The position numbers and the translations under genes were made by a program. The notes below the pieces were generated by a model. The model saw nothing but the letters and a program-made list of their open reading frames with translations, was not told the origin of the DNA and ran no database searches. Below, piece by piece: positions 48,633 to 60,200 of a DNA stretch of 64,000 bases. Source of the stretch: Albifimbria verrucaria (Eukaryota; Ascomycota; Sordariomycetes; Hypocreales; Stachybotryaceae); contig JAHREC010000049.1 in assembly GCA_020081605.1 (NCBI GenBank), forward strand, positions 2,790,001 through 2,854,000. The letters run 5' to 3'. Each line of letters begins with the position of its first letter. Position 1 is the stretch's first letter.

Positions 48633-49430
48633 CTGTAGTGCTTGCTGGAGAAGGACTTGCGAGCCCTTGTCGATCAGAAACCTCGTCCGCACCTCACAGG
48701 GCCCGTCTTTAGTGGGAACTGATGAATGCTTCAGTTGGTTTACTGACTGGCCTTGGTCCAGGGGGTGGTCGAAGGAGCAGCAGAAGTGGGAATCGATGCA
48801 GGCCGTCCGCTCCAGGATGCGCGAAGCTGGGTTCCCTGGCGAGGAGGTGGCTTCCCGCGAAAAAGCTTGGTGTAATGGGAAATCGATGAATGGTTTGGTC
48901 ATCAAACGCTCGACCACGGGGCCGGGTAAATCTGTTGGTTCTCTTCGCAGATGCAACAGTCACGTAACGTAAGTATGTAGCTGTAGCTGCTTCAGACGGA
49001 CGTCGATGTCATGGGCACCCCGCAATATCTGGAACCTCGATGGTGGAGTCGGCAAGGTTTGGTAGACGATGGGTTGAACAGATCCGCGCGAGAGCAACAG
49101 AAGCAGAAGGTAAAGCAAAGCAAGAAAGAAAGTCTACTGCTCGCGAGAAAAGATAGATACGTAATGGCAGCGCCCTCCCGAGTCGGGCACATTCCGTAGC
49201 AGGTCAATCGGCTTGGGATCAAGGGAGCAGACGGTTCCGGGAGCCACATGCGTGGGGCTGCAAAAGCAATGAGTGGTGATGGAACGCATTGGAGCTGGGC
49301 TGAAGCTTCGATTCGACCAAAACTCAAACTCCTCGAGCTTGTCGCGGTCGCTCTTCTCTCCTTTCGGGGAGTCCATTCCCTGCCGTCGACGCCTATCCTC
49401 TCCTTTTCGCCCATGCCCGGTCCCTGTCGG

Positions 49431-49474
49431 TCACTCAGTCAGTCAATCAGTCAGTCAATCAATCCATCCATCCC
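49431..49474. repeat. CAGT/CAAT/CCAT tetranucleotide tract
   Basis: Successive CAGT, CAAT and CCAT units (cagtcagtcaatcagtcagt and onward). Degenerate tandem repeat in non-coding DNA. Confidence 0.85.
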
Positions 49475-51547
49475 CTGTGCTGGTAGCTGGACAGTCCTTT
49501 TGCGAGGGAAGAAAAAGCACGGTCCTCCCTGTTCATGGCCTGGCCTCGAGCTTCCTACGGTGAAAGAGAGGGTTGGTTGACAGGTCTGGCATATGCCCCT
49601 CTTTGCCCGCTAGCCCACGGCAAGCCTAGGAGGTGACGTATTGGCGAACGACTGAGGGAGCACATCAAGAGCCAGCCATTGGTCCCTCAGTATGATAGAG
49701 AGCCCATACCTCGATGCGTGGGGGAGATAAAGATGCAGCCGCAGCATCAAGATTCCGTGGCAGGCACCACGACAACCTGTCCCAAAGATGCGGCTGCTGC
49801 GGTATAGCGTTGCCAAGGTGCTAACCCGGGTCAATTGGCCAGCCAGCCGTCAGCAAGGCCCATGATACGCTGGGGCTCTGCTCAGAGCTAATGCCCGGTG
49901 TCTGACAGGGACAGCGCTGCTACCTGAGCTGAGCGCGCAACCTCGTGGAATAGCGGGGTCCTGGAGGTGCATGTCGTAGCATCGAAGCATCTCAATTGAC
50001 TTTAGAGCCTGCCTACATGCAGATGACTTTAGTTATAAAGGAAGGTACCCTCAGTCATGATTATTCATCTTCATTCCCTTTGTGTAACTTGTGCCTTTTC
50101 GTCTTGGTTTCTTTTTCTCTTTTGTTTCGCTTATGGTTTTCTGTTTCCTCTTCTAATCGCCATTGACCACCACCAACCATTTAGCGCATATATCGTCTCC
50201 TTCTCTCCTGCAAGGCCAGAATCCTTCTGGCGGCGAAACTGAAACTAGGCCCCAACTCCATCTCCATTGTGCGCACGGGGAAACTCCTTTTCTTTGCTGC
50301 CTACCACGAGTGGGGTAGGTACTTAATTACTGGTTAAAGAGCCATCACTACGGAGGCTCCAGGTGGGGTCCATCTTCTCCTTACTTCTTTTACCAAAGTA
50401 CCGATTTGTTTGACGATGAAGATGCCATGCAAGTACGCATCTGATCTGATCATCTATGAACTCACTCGTAGTTTCGTTATGTTTTATTCCAGCTTCTTAT
50501 AAGTGTATTGATTCAAACCTGGGAACACGAGTCGTCTAATCATTGCCATGTTACCCGGATGCAGATGCTGCACAAGACACAGCTGTTCAATCGCGGCAAA
50601 CTAGTGATATGCCCAACGTCTTATACCCGATTGCGCCTTTCAGCATCGTTGTGAGCCAATGGTACCGGTATATGTAAACTTTACTTGAACGTTCGCTGTG
50701 ATCAGGGGTGTCCCTGGGAAAAGGTGACAGGGTCATGATACCTATGTGGGAGTTGATCTAGAGACGTGCACCCAAGGTTGACAGCAATAACTCTTGGTGT
50801 TGGAATTATACCCTATACAAGACCCATCCGTCCCAATCGCACCCCAACCCAGCGTGCTTCTTCTTTCACTGCCTTTCTTTGTCATGTTTTACCACTTTCG
50901 TTCTTTTCCGAGCCATTCCACCGGGCCGTGCAGAATCCGGCAAGCTGCTGAGGCTGGCATTACATATGAATGTATGCAACCGTCGACTCCAGGGTAACCT
51001 CATAAGACGCAAACCACGCCAGAAGCCACACTTCAGGTTTACGATTTGTAGCCTAGCAGTTGATCCTAGGACAGTTGTATATGGTAAGAATCAAGAATTA
51101 CTACTCTTGTACAACCAGGATCTCCACCAATGCACTTCTTATGGCGGTTCGCCTTACACTGATTCACTCTTCGCTAGGCCCTACGCAGACACTCACACCG
51201 TCTGCGCCAGACACATACCACTACAGCGTAAAATAAAACATTTATCTTGGCTCATATACGATATGGTATATATAAATCTCTACCTCGTCACGCCCAGCCC
51301 TGCGTCATCCCACACTAGCATCAAAAGACATGCTCCTCCGCCCACTCATCCATCCAACTAACCTCCCTCTCCTTGGTTATTGATATTCCCAACAGTGCGT
51401 TATCAACACAGCTGCCGACCACAGCCACGCCGCAACATGCAAAAAGGCTGCCTTTTTCTCTCTCTGAGACTGCGTGTTCCTCATATGCCCTGACAGATGA
51501 AATGGTGTAGGACAAACCCGCCTCTCAGCTTGCGCTGCTCAGAACAC

Positions 51548-52689
51548 TTAGAAGCGGTGGCTCTTGTTCTTCGCCCGGTAGGCGGTGAAGCCGACGTACG
51601 CGCCAGCGACGACGATGATCAGCAGGATCACCTTGGTGAAGAACCAGGTCCAGCTGCCTCCCGACTCGGATGTGTTCACCTTGCTGCTGGAGCCGCGGCC
51701 CTTGCCGGGGCGCTGGGTCGGGCACCGGGGCTGGTGTACAGGTTCTTGGCGCGGACCGAGATGATGTCGTGGTTGTCGCTAAGCTCGCCAGTCTCGGCAC
51801 TGAAGCCGAGGTACGCGATGTTAGGGATGGCCGGGGGTTGGGGACATCGAAGCACGTCTGCCACTCGCCCTCCGTCTTGTACTGCAGCTCCAGCTTGAGC
51901 TGCTTGTCCTGGAAGTAGGTCAAGCGCATCAGTGTGGGAATCGAGGCGTGACGGATTCCTCGGGCCGAGCAGCCTGCGAGCTCAGTCGACTTTCCGTCCG
52001 TGTTCTTGTCGTACGAGGTCTTGCCGTCGCCATGCATCGCCATGATGTAGGGAAAACGACGCCCGGTCGGTTGTTCTTGTAGGTGTCGACGAAGATGCCA
52101 AGGCCCTCAAAGTTGTCGGCGTGGCCAAAGACCGGTCCTGGCTGACCGCGGCCTCGTGTAATCCACATGGCGAAGCCATCGCCGTAGAGCTGGTTCTTGC
52201 CGGAGATCTTGAATTCCACCTCAACCTCCCAGTTGGTCGCCGTGAGAGGCACTCGCGAGAACAGCCAGCCCTCCTGCGAGGGTCGATCAGATGTGAGACG
52301 GATGTACCTAGCCACTATGGTCAACGTCTCTTCACGTATTCAGTCCCAGCGGTGGGTTGGCAACGTACGAATCAGTGCGCACGATCGTGTCTCCTCCAAA
52401 GTCAAACCATCGGCTTTGCATATCCGAGTCGAGGTAAGGCTGTAAGTTTCGTAGATAGGTTAGTGTCCCGTCCGTCAGACCAGATCGATTCGGAAACCAT
52501 CACGCACCTGCACAAGCGTATGTGTTCGCAGCTGTCAAGGACATCAGTCAGTGATTGGGCTCTCTCCAAGATGCATTGCCTCGTCCAACTCACCGATATG
52601 CTCTTAATCTCCTTGTTCTCCTCCTGGGCGGCGGCGGCCTTCCAGGCGCACGCCGCCGTCAGAACGGCTGATAACGAGGGCAGGCGCAT
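51548..52689 (-). CDS. L-type lectin cargo receptor (VIP36/EMP46-47 type)
   Basis: Type I membrane lectin of the early secretory pathway that binds high-mannose glycoproteins for ER-Golgi traffic. Exons: 52594-52689, 52508-52531 (24 nt), 52369-52439 and 51548-52307. Signal peptide MRLPSLSAVLTAACAWKAAAA. Lectin domain: WFDFGGDTIVRTDSYIRLTS, GDGFAMWIT, DNFEGLGIFVDTYKNN (metal-binding Asp and Asn), then HASIPTLMRLTY. A short Gly/Ser stalk leads to the membrane segment WFFTKVILLIIVVAGAYVGF and a basic cytosolic tail RAKNKSHRF. Three one-base losses lie in C runs of the coding strand, near 52055, 51831-51835 and 51730. Restored length is 318 codons (317 aa). The tail lacks a clear KKxx signal, so steady-state location is uncertain. 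Confidence 0.93.
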
Positions 52690-53166
52690 GTTGCCGGTGC
52701 CCTTGGCCAGTCAATAGCAAGCGTTTCAAGCCCAATCAATGAGCCAGCTCCGCGATTCGGATTGGAGGCCTTGCCGTCGTCTCTTGATGTCGTGGATGTT
52801 GATCGCGTGGGCGAAAATGGATGGAAGTAACAGCACAGCAGTCTTTCCACCCCGTGAAGCTAGCACAGCTGTCCTCTTCGAAAGGGTTGCTAAGAAAAGC
52901 GCCCCAGACGTGCCCGTTTGGGTGCACTGACCCCTGTCCGTCTAAGAACCCACCCCTGTCTGTTCCAGTGTGTTGCTGTGCTGTGCTGTGCTGTCCAGTC
53001 AGTGCTGTCCAGTCAGAGCCGGTCACGGTTCCTGTCGGAAGCGCCACAGCACCAGCCACACACCGCCTTTCCTGTCATCTGGGCCCGCTCAATCGGGTCG
53101 AGGTTTCAAAGCTTTTCCCCAAAGTTTACCATCTGGACAGCTTCAAGACCAAACTACGTCGCAAAG
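52690..53166. promoter_or_regulatory. Shared divergent promoter, L-type lectin / TIM13
   Basis: 477 bases between divergent starts. Contains a short imperfect GTGCT and GTCCAGTCA repeat cluster at about 52974-53018. No factor sites assigned. Confidence 0.45.
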
Positions 53167-53500
53167 ATGGACTCCAAGTCAATTAAGCAGGCTGTTATCC
53201 AGCAGGTCCGTGAGGAGGCCTCTGTCGCCAACGCGCGTGTCCTCATCGAGGTAAGCCGCCCTTGAAGCCTCCCTCTATCCGTCGCCCTGCCCTCCGGACC
53301 ATCTACTTACAGAGCTCTACCCTTAGAAACTCCAAGAGAACTGCTTCGAGAAGTGCGTGGGAAAGCCCGGAGGCTCGCTTTCCAGCGGTGAAAAGTCCTG
53401 CATGACCACCTGCATGGAGAAGTACATGGCCGCCTGGAACCACGCCAACTCGGCCTACATCGACAGGCTGCGCCGCGAGCAGACCAACCCTTCGATTTAA
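53167..53500 (+). CDS. TIM13: TIM13, mitochondrial intermembrane-space chaperone
   Basis: Small Tim protein that, with Tim8, escorts hydrophobic precursors across the intermembrane space to TIM22 or the outer membrane. Exons are 53167-53250 and 53327-53500. The 85-aa product shows the twin CX3C motif: CFEKC, then CMTTC 16 residues later, followed by MEKYMAAWNHANSAY. Size and spacing are typical. No presequence is expected, since import uses the MIA40 disulfide relay. No frame break. Confidence 0.95.
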
Positions 53501-53788
53501 GAAACGCTTGGCACCAAACATGTTTCGGGGCGATGGAGGACGATACGATAATTAGAGCGAGGGCTGACATGTCTGTATTGTAACATGGTCCTCTATGCGA
53601 CTCCTGGCTGCATCCTTAGACTTGGCCAGGTTTCGAGCATACGGGCGTGTATGATTATTGTGAAGAATTGGTCACGGAAAACAAGGGAGCCTACTCCGTC
53701 CTAGAAACCGACTATTTCAAAATGCTGGAAGTTGTATACCAATAGGTAGACTCACGGGTCTAAAGGTTCGGAGGCATGTCTACTATCT

Positions 53789-55035
53789 CTAGGGTTGATA
53801 TATTCGAATATGAAGTTGCCTTCTTGGGTATCTAAGCTTGCTCCCCGAGCTCTTCTTCGCCTCCTCCGCCGCGCGCTTTCTCGCAAGGTATCGCTCCTTT
53901 GCGCTGGAGATCTCTCCCTCCGTCTTGCGGCTCTTTGCCAACCGTTCCACCTCTTGTCGCTGAGCTTCATCGTCCTCCCTGGACCGCTTCATCGACTGCT
54001 CCAGCTGCTCCGCCAGCATCCGTGACTGTCGTTCTCGCATCGCTTGCTTCCTGCCAATCTGCTGCCCACTGATTTCTCTGCGATCGCGCTCAGCTGGCCG
54101 AGCCGTGTCGGCTTGCGTAGACTCCTTCTTCTTCGCGCCCAGATTCAGACCGCCCTTCAGAAGCTGACGCTTATCGACAATTTGACCATCCTCATTAACA
54201 GCGATAGATGCGCCCTTCTCGTTGAGCTCCTGTGCAACAGCTGCCTCGGTCTTTTCTGTTGATTCTTCTTCCTCGGCTTCTTTCTGACCTTCTGGTCGTG
54301 ACTTAGCCATGTCCTCCGCAGCCTTGACAGCCTCGGCATGTCTTTCTTCATCTTTGTTAAGAAGCTTCCTGTAAAATGCAGACATGCCGCCGCCCTTATT
54401 CTTTTTGCCTCCTCCTCTTCTCTCCTCTTCTCCTCCTCTTCTAATCTCTTGTTTTCCTCTTGTTGCCTCTTGTATGCCTCCGTCACAAACTTCTCTTTGC
54501 CTTCGTATTCGTCGCCCTCAGCCTCTCGCTCTCTTGCAATCTTCTTTTCCTCAGCAATCAGCGCATCCCGTTTCCTGACTTCAGCCGCTTGCATCAAGCT
54601 CTGCATATACTTCGGCCGTCGGTCTTCTTCTGCTTTTACTTCTTTCTTCTTGGGTTTAAGCGAGTCGTAGACGGAGTCGTACTCGTACACGCTGGAATCT
54701 AGTTCGGTGGCCGCCTCGGCGTTCTTGCGAGATGTCAACGCACTGGATAGATCGCCAAACATAGCGCTTGGTTGGCCTTTGGACTTCAGCTTCGGTGGTT
54801 GAGCCGGCAGCCCAGGCTTTGACTTTAGGCCTTTGCGCGACTCTGAGGTGGTCGTCTGAGTAGTGCCGAAGTCGTCCAAGTCGCCCCCAATGTCTTGGAC
54901 ATTACTTGTCTTCTTACTATCGTCATCGGAGTCGTCATCATCGCCGAACATGGGGCGTTTCTTCGGAGGAGCTTGTTTCGCTGCACCAGGCTTCTTGGCC
55001 AAGTTTAGGCCAAAGGCCAGCCCCGGTTTGCTCAT
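53789..55035 (-). CDS. NSRP1/CCDC55-like nuclear speckle splicing regulator
   Basis: Charged, mostly coiled-coil protein matching the DUF2040 (nuclear speckle splicing regulatory protein 1) family. The start at 55035 gives MSKPGLAFGLNLAKKPG. An acidic patch GDDDDSDDD and the conserved core SSVYEYDSVYDSLKPKKKE, then DRRPKYMQSLMQAAEVRKRD and KFVTEAYKRQQEENKRLEEE, are followed by GGGMSAFYRKLLNKDEERH. The C-terminus is a Arg/Glu/Lys-rich helix with AKERYLARKRAAEEAKK. One base is lost in the A/T run near 54402. Restored length is 416 codons. A second possible loss near 53845 would end the protein earlier at TAG 53832 (402 codons, ending LGEQA), and I cannot decide between the two ends. No intron. 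Confidence 0.85.
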
Positions 55036-55462
55036 TTCGTTGGTCAAGGCGAGGCGCCACTATTCGATGCGCAGGTGAATAGGTGATGTCGTATTTCAGG
55101 CAAGGACAGATTGACCGGATTTCGACTTATTGGTGTATTGGAGAGAAAATATGTGTTGCGAAACCATTGACCTTTAGTAGAGGTAGGTAGGCAGTAATAC
55201 GTTAGTGGACAGCAGTGGTAGTGGTAGTGCAACGGCAACACTGCCTTGACGTAGTAGCAGGCCACCAGCCACCCTCTTGATCAGCGCGTGCCTCAGTCAC
55301 CGAAATACTCTACGATATTGCCCCTGCAGACTAGACAATGGCAAATGAAGTCTTCACAGTGTAACAAAAATAAACCAACGCAATCATTGCCCATATATTT
55401 GAACATACTCAATACTATCGCGATTGGCCAAAAAATTGCACGAACTGGCAAAAATTGAAGCT

Positions 55463-55535
55463 TGCGGTTTATGTGGATCGAACACATGACCTTAGCATCT
55501 TCAGTGCTACGCTCTCCCAACTGAGCTAAACCCGC
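55463..55535 (-). tRNA. tRNA-Phe (anticodon GAA)
   Basis: Read on the minus strand, the cloverleaf is complete: acceptor GCGGGTT / AAACCGC, D arm GCTC-AGTTGGGA-GAGC, anticodon stem TAGCA / TGCTA with loop CTGAAGA (anticodon GAA), and T arm ATGTG-TTCGATC-CACAT. 72 nt plus the discriminator A at 55463. There is no intron. The acceptor stem has one unpaired position (G5 with A68), so either the gene carries a mismatch or one base is mis-called. The internal promoter boxes (TAGCTCAGTTGG and GTTCGATCC) are intact. Confidence 0.93.
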
Positions 55536-56259
55536 TGCTTGTGATAAGTGTTTCATTACTGTAGTACAAGTGATATCAAAATCCCACACATTTGCCCGGA
55601 CGACATGTTCTTCATATCATGGTCTTTTGTCGTGTATAATCCCTTCTTCTGCTCCAGCCCTTTAATGGGTTATGTGCAGTTGTTATCCTGTCAGAATACA
55701 TTAATTATAATGGACTCGTACTGCTTTTTATCTCGCTTGTCTTACTATGAACCCCGTCAGGCTTCCTTTCCTCCCTCGATTTTACCTGATCCACCTTCTA
55801 GGTTTGTCAGTCACTGAAGCATCTTCCGAGGTAAAAATAGTCGAGATCTTTTATCTCGTCCAACTATCCGAGTGTAGTACAGTACCATAGGCGGGTGACA
55901 CATAGCCACTATGTCTCAAACGTAACGATACTGCAGTCTTCACCCAACGGCCCCGGAGTTGCTTAGTTCTAGTCTGCTATACGTCGGTTGCATGTCTATA
56001 ACTTGTGAATACGAAATTGGCAATGCTGCATCAAGACATACATTTATGTTGAAGAACGGCGGATAAGTAGACTGCGGTGGTATCTTTTCCGACCCCAGAT
56101 AGCTAGAGATGGTGGCGTTGTACAGTAATCAACACATGACGTGATTGGTTGTTGGTGGCCAACCCTCTACCTCACATGGTGCATGGCAAATGCTACTTTC
56201 GACATCGCGAATTTCAAGTCCATACCCCAAATATTGCGAATCTCGTACCGATCTCAGCT
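55536..56259. other. Gene-free region between tRNA-Phe and the LysM gene
   Basis: About 720 bases, AT-moderate, with no recognisable coding content. The frame at 55548-55817 is featureless. Must contain the LysM gene promoter. Confidence 0.4.
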
Positions 56260-57101
56260 ATGGAGTACTGCTGTACTTGCGCGAATGATCTGTCTGCAAT
56301 AGAACCGACACTCAAAAGCAAGGATTACCCGGAAGGTCGTAGGCTCAACTGTTGTGGCAGGGTAATCTGTGGGAAATGCATCGACGTTCGTATTCATGTC
56401 ACTACGTATCACGCATGTCTAACCAGCTGCTTTAGGAGAACGACCGTTTCGCCGTTTATTGCCCCTATTGTCAAGTATCTAGTATTCCCTTATCCCTTCC
56501 ACAGGGACTGAGGGACCCCCAACCTATACAGCTAAGCCTTCGCGTGGTTCCAGGACAATATCGGAAGCCCCTCCAGCGTATACAGCAAACACCACCGCCG
56601 CTTCATCCGGCGACTCCAAGAATAAGGACGATGAAAAGGCAGCTCTTGCTGGCCAGGTCGAGGAACCTGCCGAAGACACCCTTCACTTTCTGAATCACGA
56701 GCACGACACCATCATCTCGCTATCTCTCCGATACGGTGTTCCAGCTGCAGCCCTTCGAGCCAAAAACAATCTCACTAGCGATCATCTTCTCCTGGGCAGA
56801 CGAACGGTCTTGATCCCTGGAGAGTATTACAAGGGAGGAGTTAGTCTCTCACCCCGACCGATCGAAGGCGAGGAAGAAGAGTTAAGAAAAACAAAATACG
56901 CCGTTTCATGACGTCTTGTAAAGTCTCGGATTACGATATTGCTGTTTTGTATCTTGAACAGGCCAGCTTCGACCTCGAGGGCGCTGTAGAAAGCTACTTC
57001 GCCGACGACAAGTGGGAGAAGGAGCATGGTAAAAGCCCGGCATTGGTGCGAAGGCCGGCAAGGAGCACAAGAATCGTGGACCTTTCTGGAGAGGCTTGTA
57101 A
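56260..57101 (+). CDS. Non-secreted LysM-domain protein with an N-terminal cysteine-rich (zinc-finger-like) module
   Basis: Start at ATG 56260. The exons are 56260-56385 and 56436-57101, with a 50-bp intron (donor GTTCGT). The N-terminal 60 residues carry paired cysteines: CCTC, then NCCGRVICGKC, then after the splice CPYC, a pattern fitting a zinc-binding fold. A linker follows, then one LysM domain (about residues 124-172: HEHDTIISLSLRYGVPAAAL, LLGRRTVLIPGEYY). Next is a helical segment (VSDYDIAVLYLEQASFDLE, AVESYFADDKWEKEH) resembling a UBA-like fold, and the C-terminus is basic (AGKEHKNRGPFWRGL). There is no signal peptide, so this is not a chitin-binding secreted effector. Three one-base losses: C run near 56518, A run near 56887 and A run near 57032. 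Restored length is 265 codons (264 aa). Confidence 0.85.
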
Positions 57102-57297
57102 GCACTTCGATGTTCACTTGTGGATGTTCAGACATTTTGAAACTTTGGATTTCATACTTCATTGCGCAGATATTAGCATGCGCCTATGCCATAGATGTCC
57201 TTGCCTGGTCTTGGGCAATCCTGTACGATCAAACGCCATTTACTCCAAATACAACAATTAGTACCAAGTGTGATCATGGCACGAGTCATAAAATCCT

Positions 57298-60200
57298 TCA
57301 TTCGAACGCAGACCTGGTACGGAGATCCTACATGTCATAGTTAGCACGACTTTGTCCTTCACATATTGGAGGAGTAATAACTTACCGAGATTTTCCGCTC
57401 AATTTCTCGGACTGAACGGTCCAGCTCGCCAGCTATCATCTGCTTTTTGTCATTCGGCAATAGTGTGTACCGTTCGCAGAGGTCGCCATCGATGACACCC
57501 TTGACGGGTACGTAATAGCTGCGGTACATCAAGTGATCACGCCCAGCTAGGGGTGGATCCTCGGCTCTCAAATGCTGCTCAAGGCTTTGGAAGAAATCCG
57601 TGTCCTCTCTACTAACAAACGGAATGAAGACTCCAATCGTGCCCATAAGTCCGCTCCAAAGTATAACATCCTGACCGCCAACGACCAAGCTGGTTTTGGT
57701 GATGCTAGTGGGAATATCCTGAGTGAAGAAATGGCACATCAGGTCAAGGCGGTGAGGGGTTCCATGCAGATAATCTCTTGCATTTAGCAGCTGGAGACCA
57801 GCTTGTTCTTCATCCGCTTCTTCACTCGCCTTCTGAGGGCTTCGGACAATGAAAATATTGCCAAATCTATCTCCTCCGGCAGATGATTCGTAGTCAACCA
57901 TAGTGCTACAAGTCATCCATCGGGGAATGGCGTCATCCACAAACGGGATTAGTTTGTTGGTGGCAGGCTTGTATACCACATAGGTGATGCCTTGCTGAAC
58001 ATCTCCTACGATAATACGATTGCCTTGGCTGTTGAGAGTTGTAATCTGCATAGGAGCAACTTCAGCCTGCGCCTTGCGGAGCATTTGCCTCATACCAAGA
58101 TCGTAGATGCGTAGCAACTTCCCAACACTTGCCAGAAGTCTTCCTTGGAAGGGAATCATAGCTCGTGGAGATTCCTCGATCTTAGTCTTGTGGATGAATT
58201 CAAGTTCCCTTCCGCCTTCCTGGAATCGGTAAACATGGAGATAGCCCTCAGAGCAGCTTTGAGGATTGACAACCATGTCCTTGCCAGTGCCAACGACAAG
58301 GAAGCTCTCGTTGTCCTGGCTGGCAAATGGCACAATTGCAACACTGACAGCGGCTTCGTTGTTCTCAAAGTGAATTGTCTGCAAGACCTCGTCTGAGAGT
58401 GGGTCTATGATATTGATGCATGATGCCCAACGGCGATTGCCTCTCGGATACCCAAACTCGACTGGAGGCAGGACTTTAGCATCACCGTTGACTACATTGG
58501 GGTCTGCAAGTAGCTGTGCCCGCAGCTCTGGCGGTAACGTATGATTATCCGCTTCGATTGTATAAAAGAGAGGTTGTTCGGGATGCTTCACAAGCTTCTT
58601 GGGTGTGTAGGTTAGTGGAATACACTTTTGAATAAGGGTGTCCCCTAAGCGATCGAGTGCGAAAATCCTGCCAAAATCTGGTTAGCGGAGAATCTCCAAG
58701 AAATTCAGAATGAAATTTGGCAGCTTGGTGTTCTTCAGTAGGAACAATTGGAAAAAATGCGTAAAGGCCTCATTGCGTTGTAGCATAGGTCCCATTTTAT
58801 CATCATATGGAACAAAAATCTTAGGTAGAACAAGGAGATGCAAACGTACCGTAACGATTGGCCTTGGATACCCACGACACCCTCTTCACATTGCTCGCTG
58901 GTGAAGTTCCACCCCCATTCGAGGTCAACGTAATCCAGAGGTGTAACGACAAAACCTTTGGTGATGGGATCAGCATAGCCTAGCCAGGGTCGTGAGCTGA
59001 GACCGAGAACGCAGGTTTTTCCTTGAACAGTGACTTGGAAGAGCTTCACAGCCTTGGGTCCCAAAAACTTCTGCCTGGTATCGGTCAATTCGCCAGTAAC
59101 TTCGTCGAGCACGGTACGCAGGTAAACACCGGAGTGCAGACCAATGTGCAGGTACAAGGTAGAACCGCCAGATGAAGAATCCTCCATGCCGATGATAGCG
59201 AGGGATGTTGGGGCTGCCGTCAAAGCTTGTACCGACTTGTTTTCCAGCGTAGAGTCAGGGTCTAGGCTGAGGATACGAACAGTGCAGTCGTCGCATCCAA
59301 CGGCAAGGAATGAGCTTCGTACCCTTCCTTCAGGCACGTCGCCTAGACTCAGGCAAGTAACGGTTCCGAACATCTCCTTCTTCTCGTCATACTCAGCCAG
59401 GGATCCATCAGAGTCCATTTCGAAGTAGACGATTTCGCCGGAGCTGAGGGCAACGGCAACCTGATGAGCATTGGTTGAAGCTGCAACAATTGATCGGTGC
59501 TGTGGAGCAGGCCACTCATTGACCTGGCCATTGCGAATGTGCCGGATACCCTTAGGGTGTACTTGCAAGAGGCCGTCCTCTCCAAGAAGTTGTGCAGCCA
59601 AGGTTGGAACGCTCGTAAGGAAACCCGAGTCACTTACTTCCTCAACTGTTTCACCAATACTGAGGACTAGCGTTCCATTGGTAAATGAAAGCACAATATA
59701 AGCATCATACTGCTCTTCTCGGCTTGTCTTAAGTGTCCACACAGCGGATGGAATTCCAGGTAGCTCCGAAGCAACAATTTCGTTAACCTCAAGCCCATGC
59801 TTCAGCATGCGGAAGGTGCTTCGGGCACCATTGCCGCACACTGTGTAAATCTGAGGCGCGTCCTCACCAGTGACATTTGCGACCTTACAATCCAGGAGGG
59901 GTTTTGTGCCTGAATATTCTCCACGAGCGCCAAGTTCTCAGCTGGTCTCGGGTAGAAATACACAGGGTCGTATGATGCTTGTGGATCAGCGGGGAAATCG
60001 TCACTGGAAAACTCCAACTCATCGTCATCGTCGCCAAGTTTCTCGAACTGATAGAAAGCGTAGTTGCCGAACTGGCTGGCGACGTACAAGAAACCACTCT
60101 TCAGGATGCAAAGACTTGTTGCAACGGGGACAGTATCAAAGTACTTGATCTTGAGTCTCTTTACTTCGCCTGTTGGGTTGCCTTCGTCGTCTTCGACCAT

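Larger units (their letters stand above)
48381..51547. other. Gene-free 3.2-kb region upstream of PKA
   Basis: No recognisable coding region. The first 650 bases upstream of the PKA start are purine-rich on the + strand (pyrimidine-rich on the PKA strand), as expected for a long PKA 5' leader, and include a GGT repeat. Bases 49430-49475 hold a tetranucleotide tract. Frames at 48204-48956 (minus), 49992-50242 and 50766-51361 are low-complexity or featureless. A non-coding RNA cannot be excluded. Confidence 0.5.

Noticed and set aside
48204..48956. 250-aa minus-strand frame upstream of and overlapping the PKA start
   Set aside because: Its C-terminal part is the PKA N-terminus in the same frame. 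The upstream part is a His run from the GGT repeat and featureless leader sequence.
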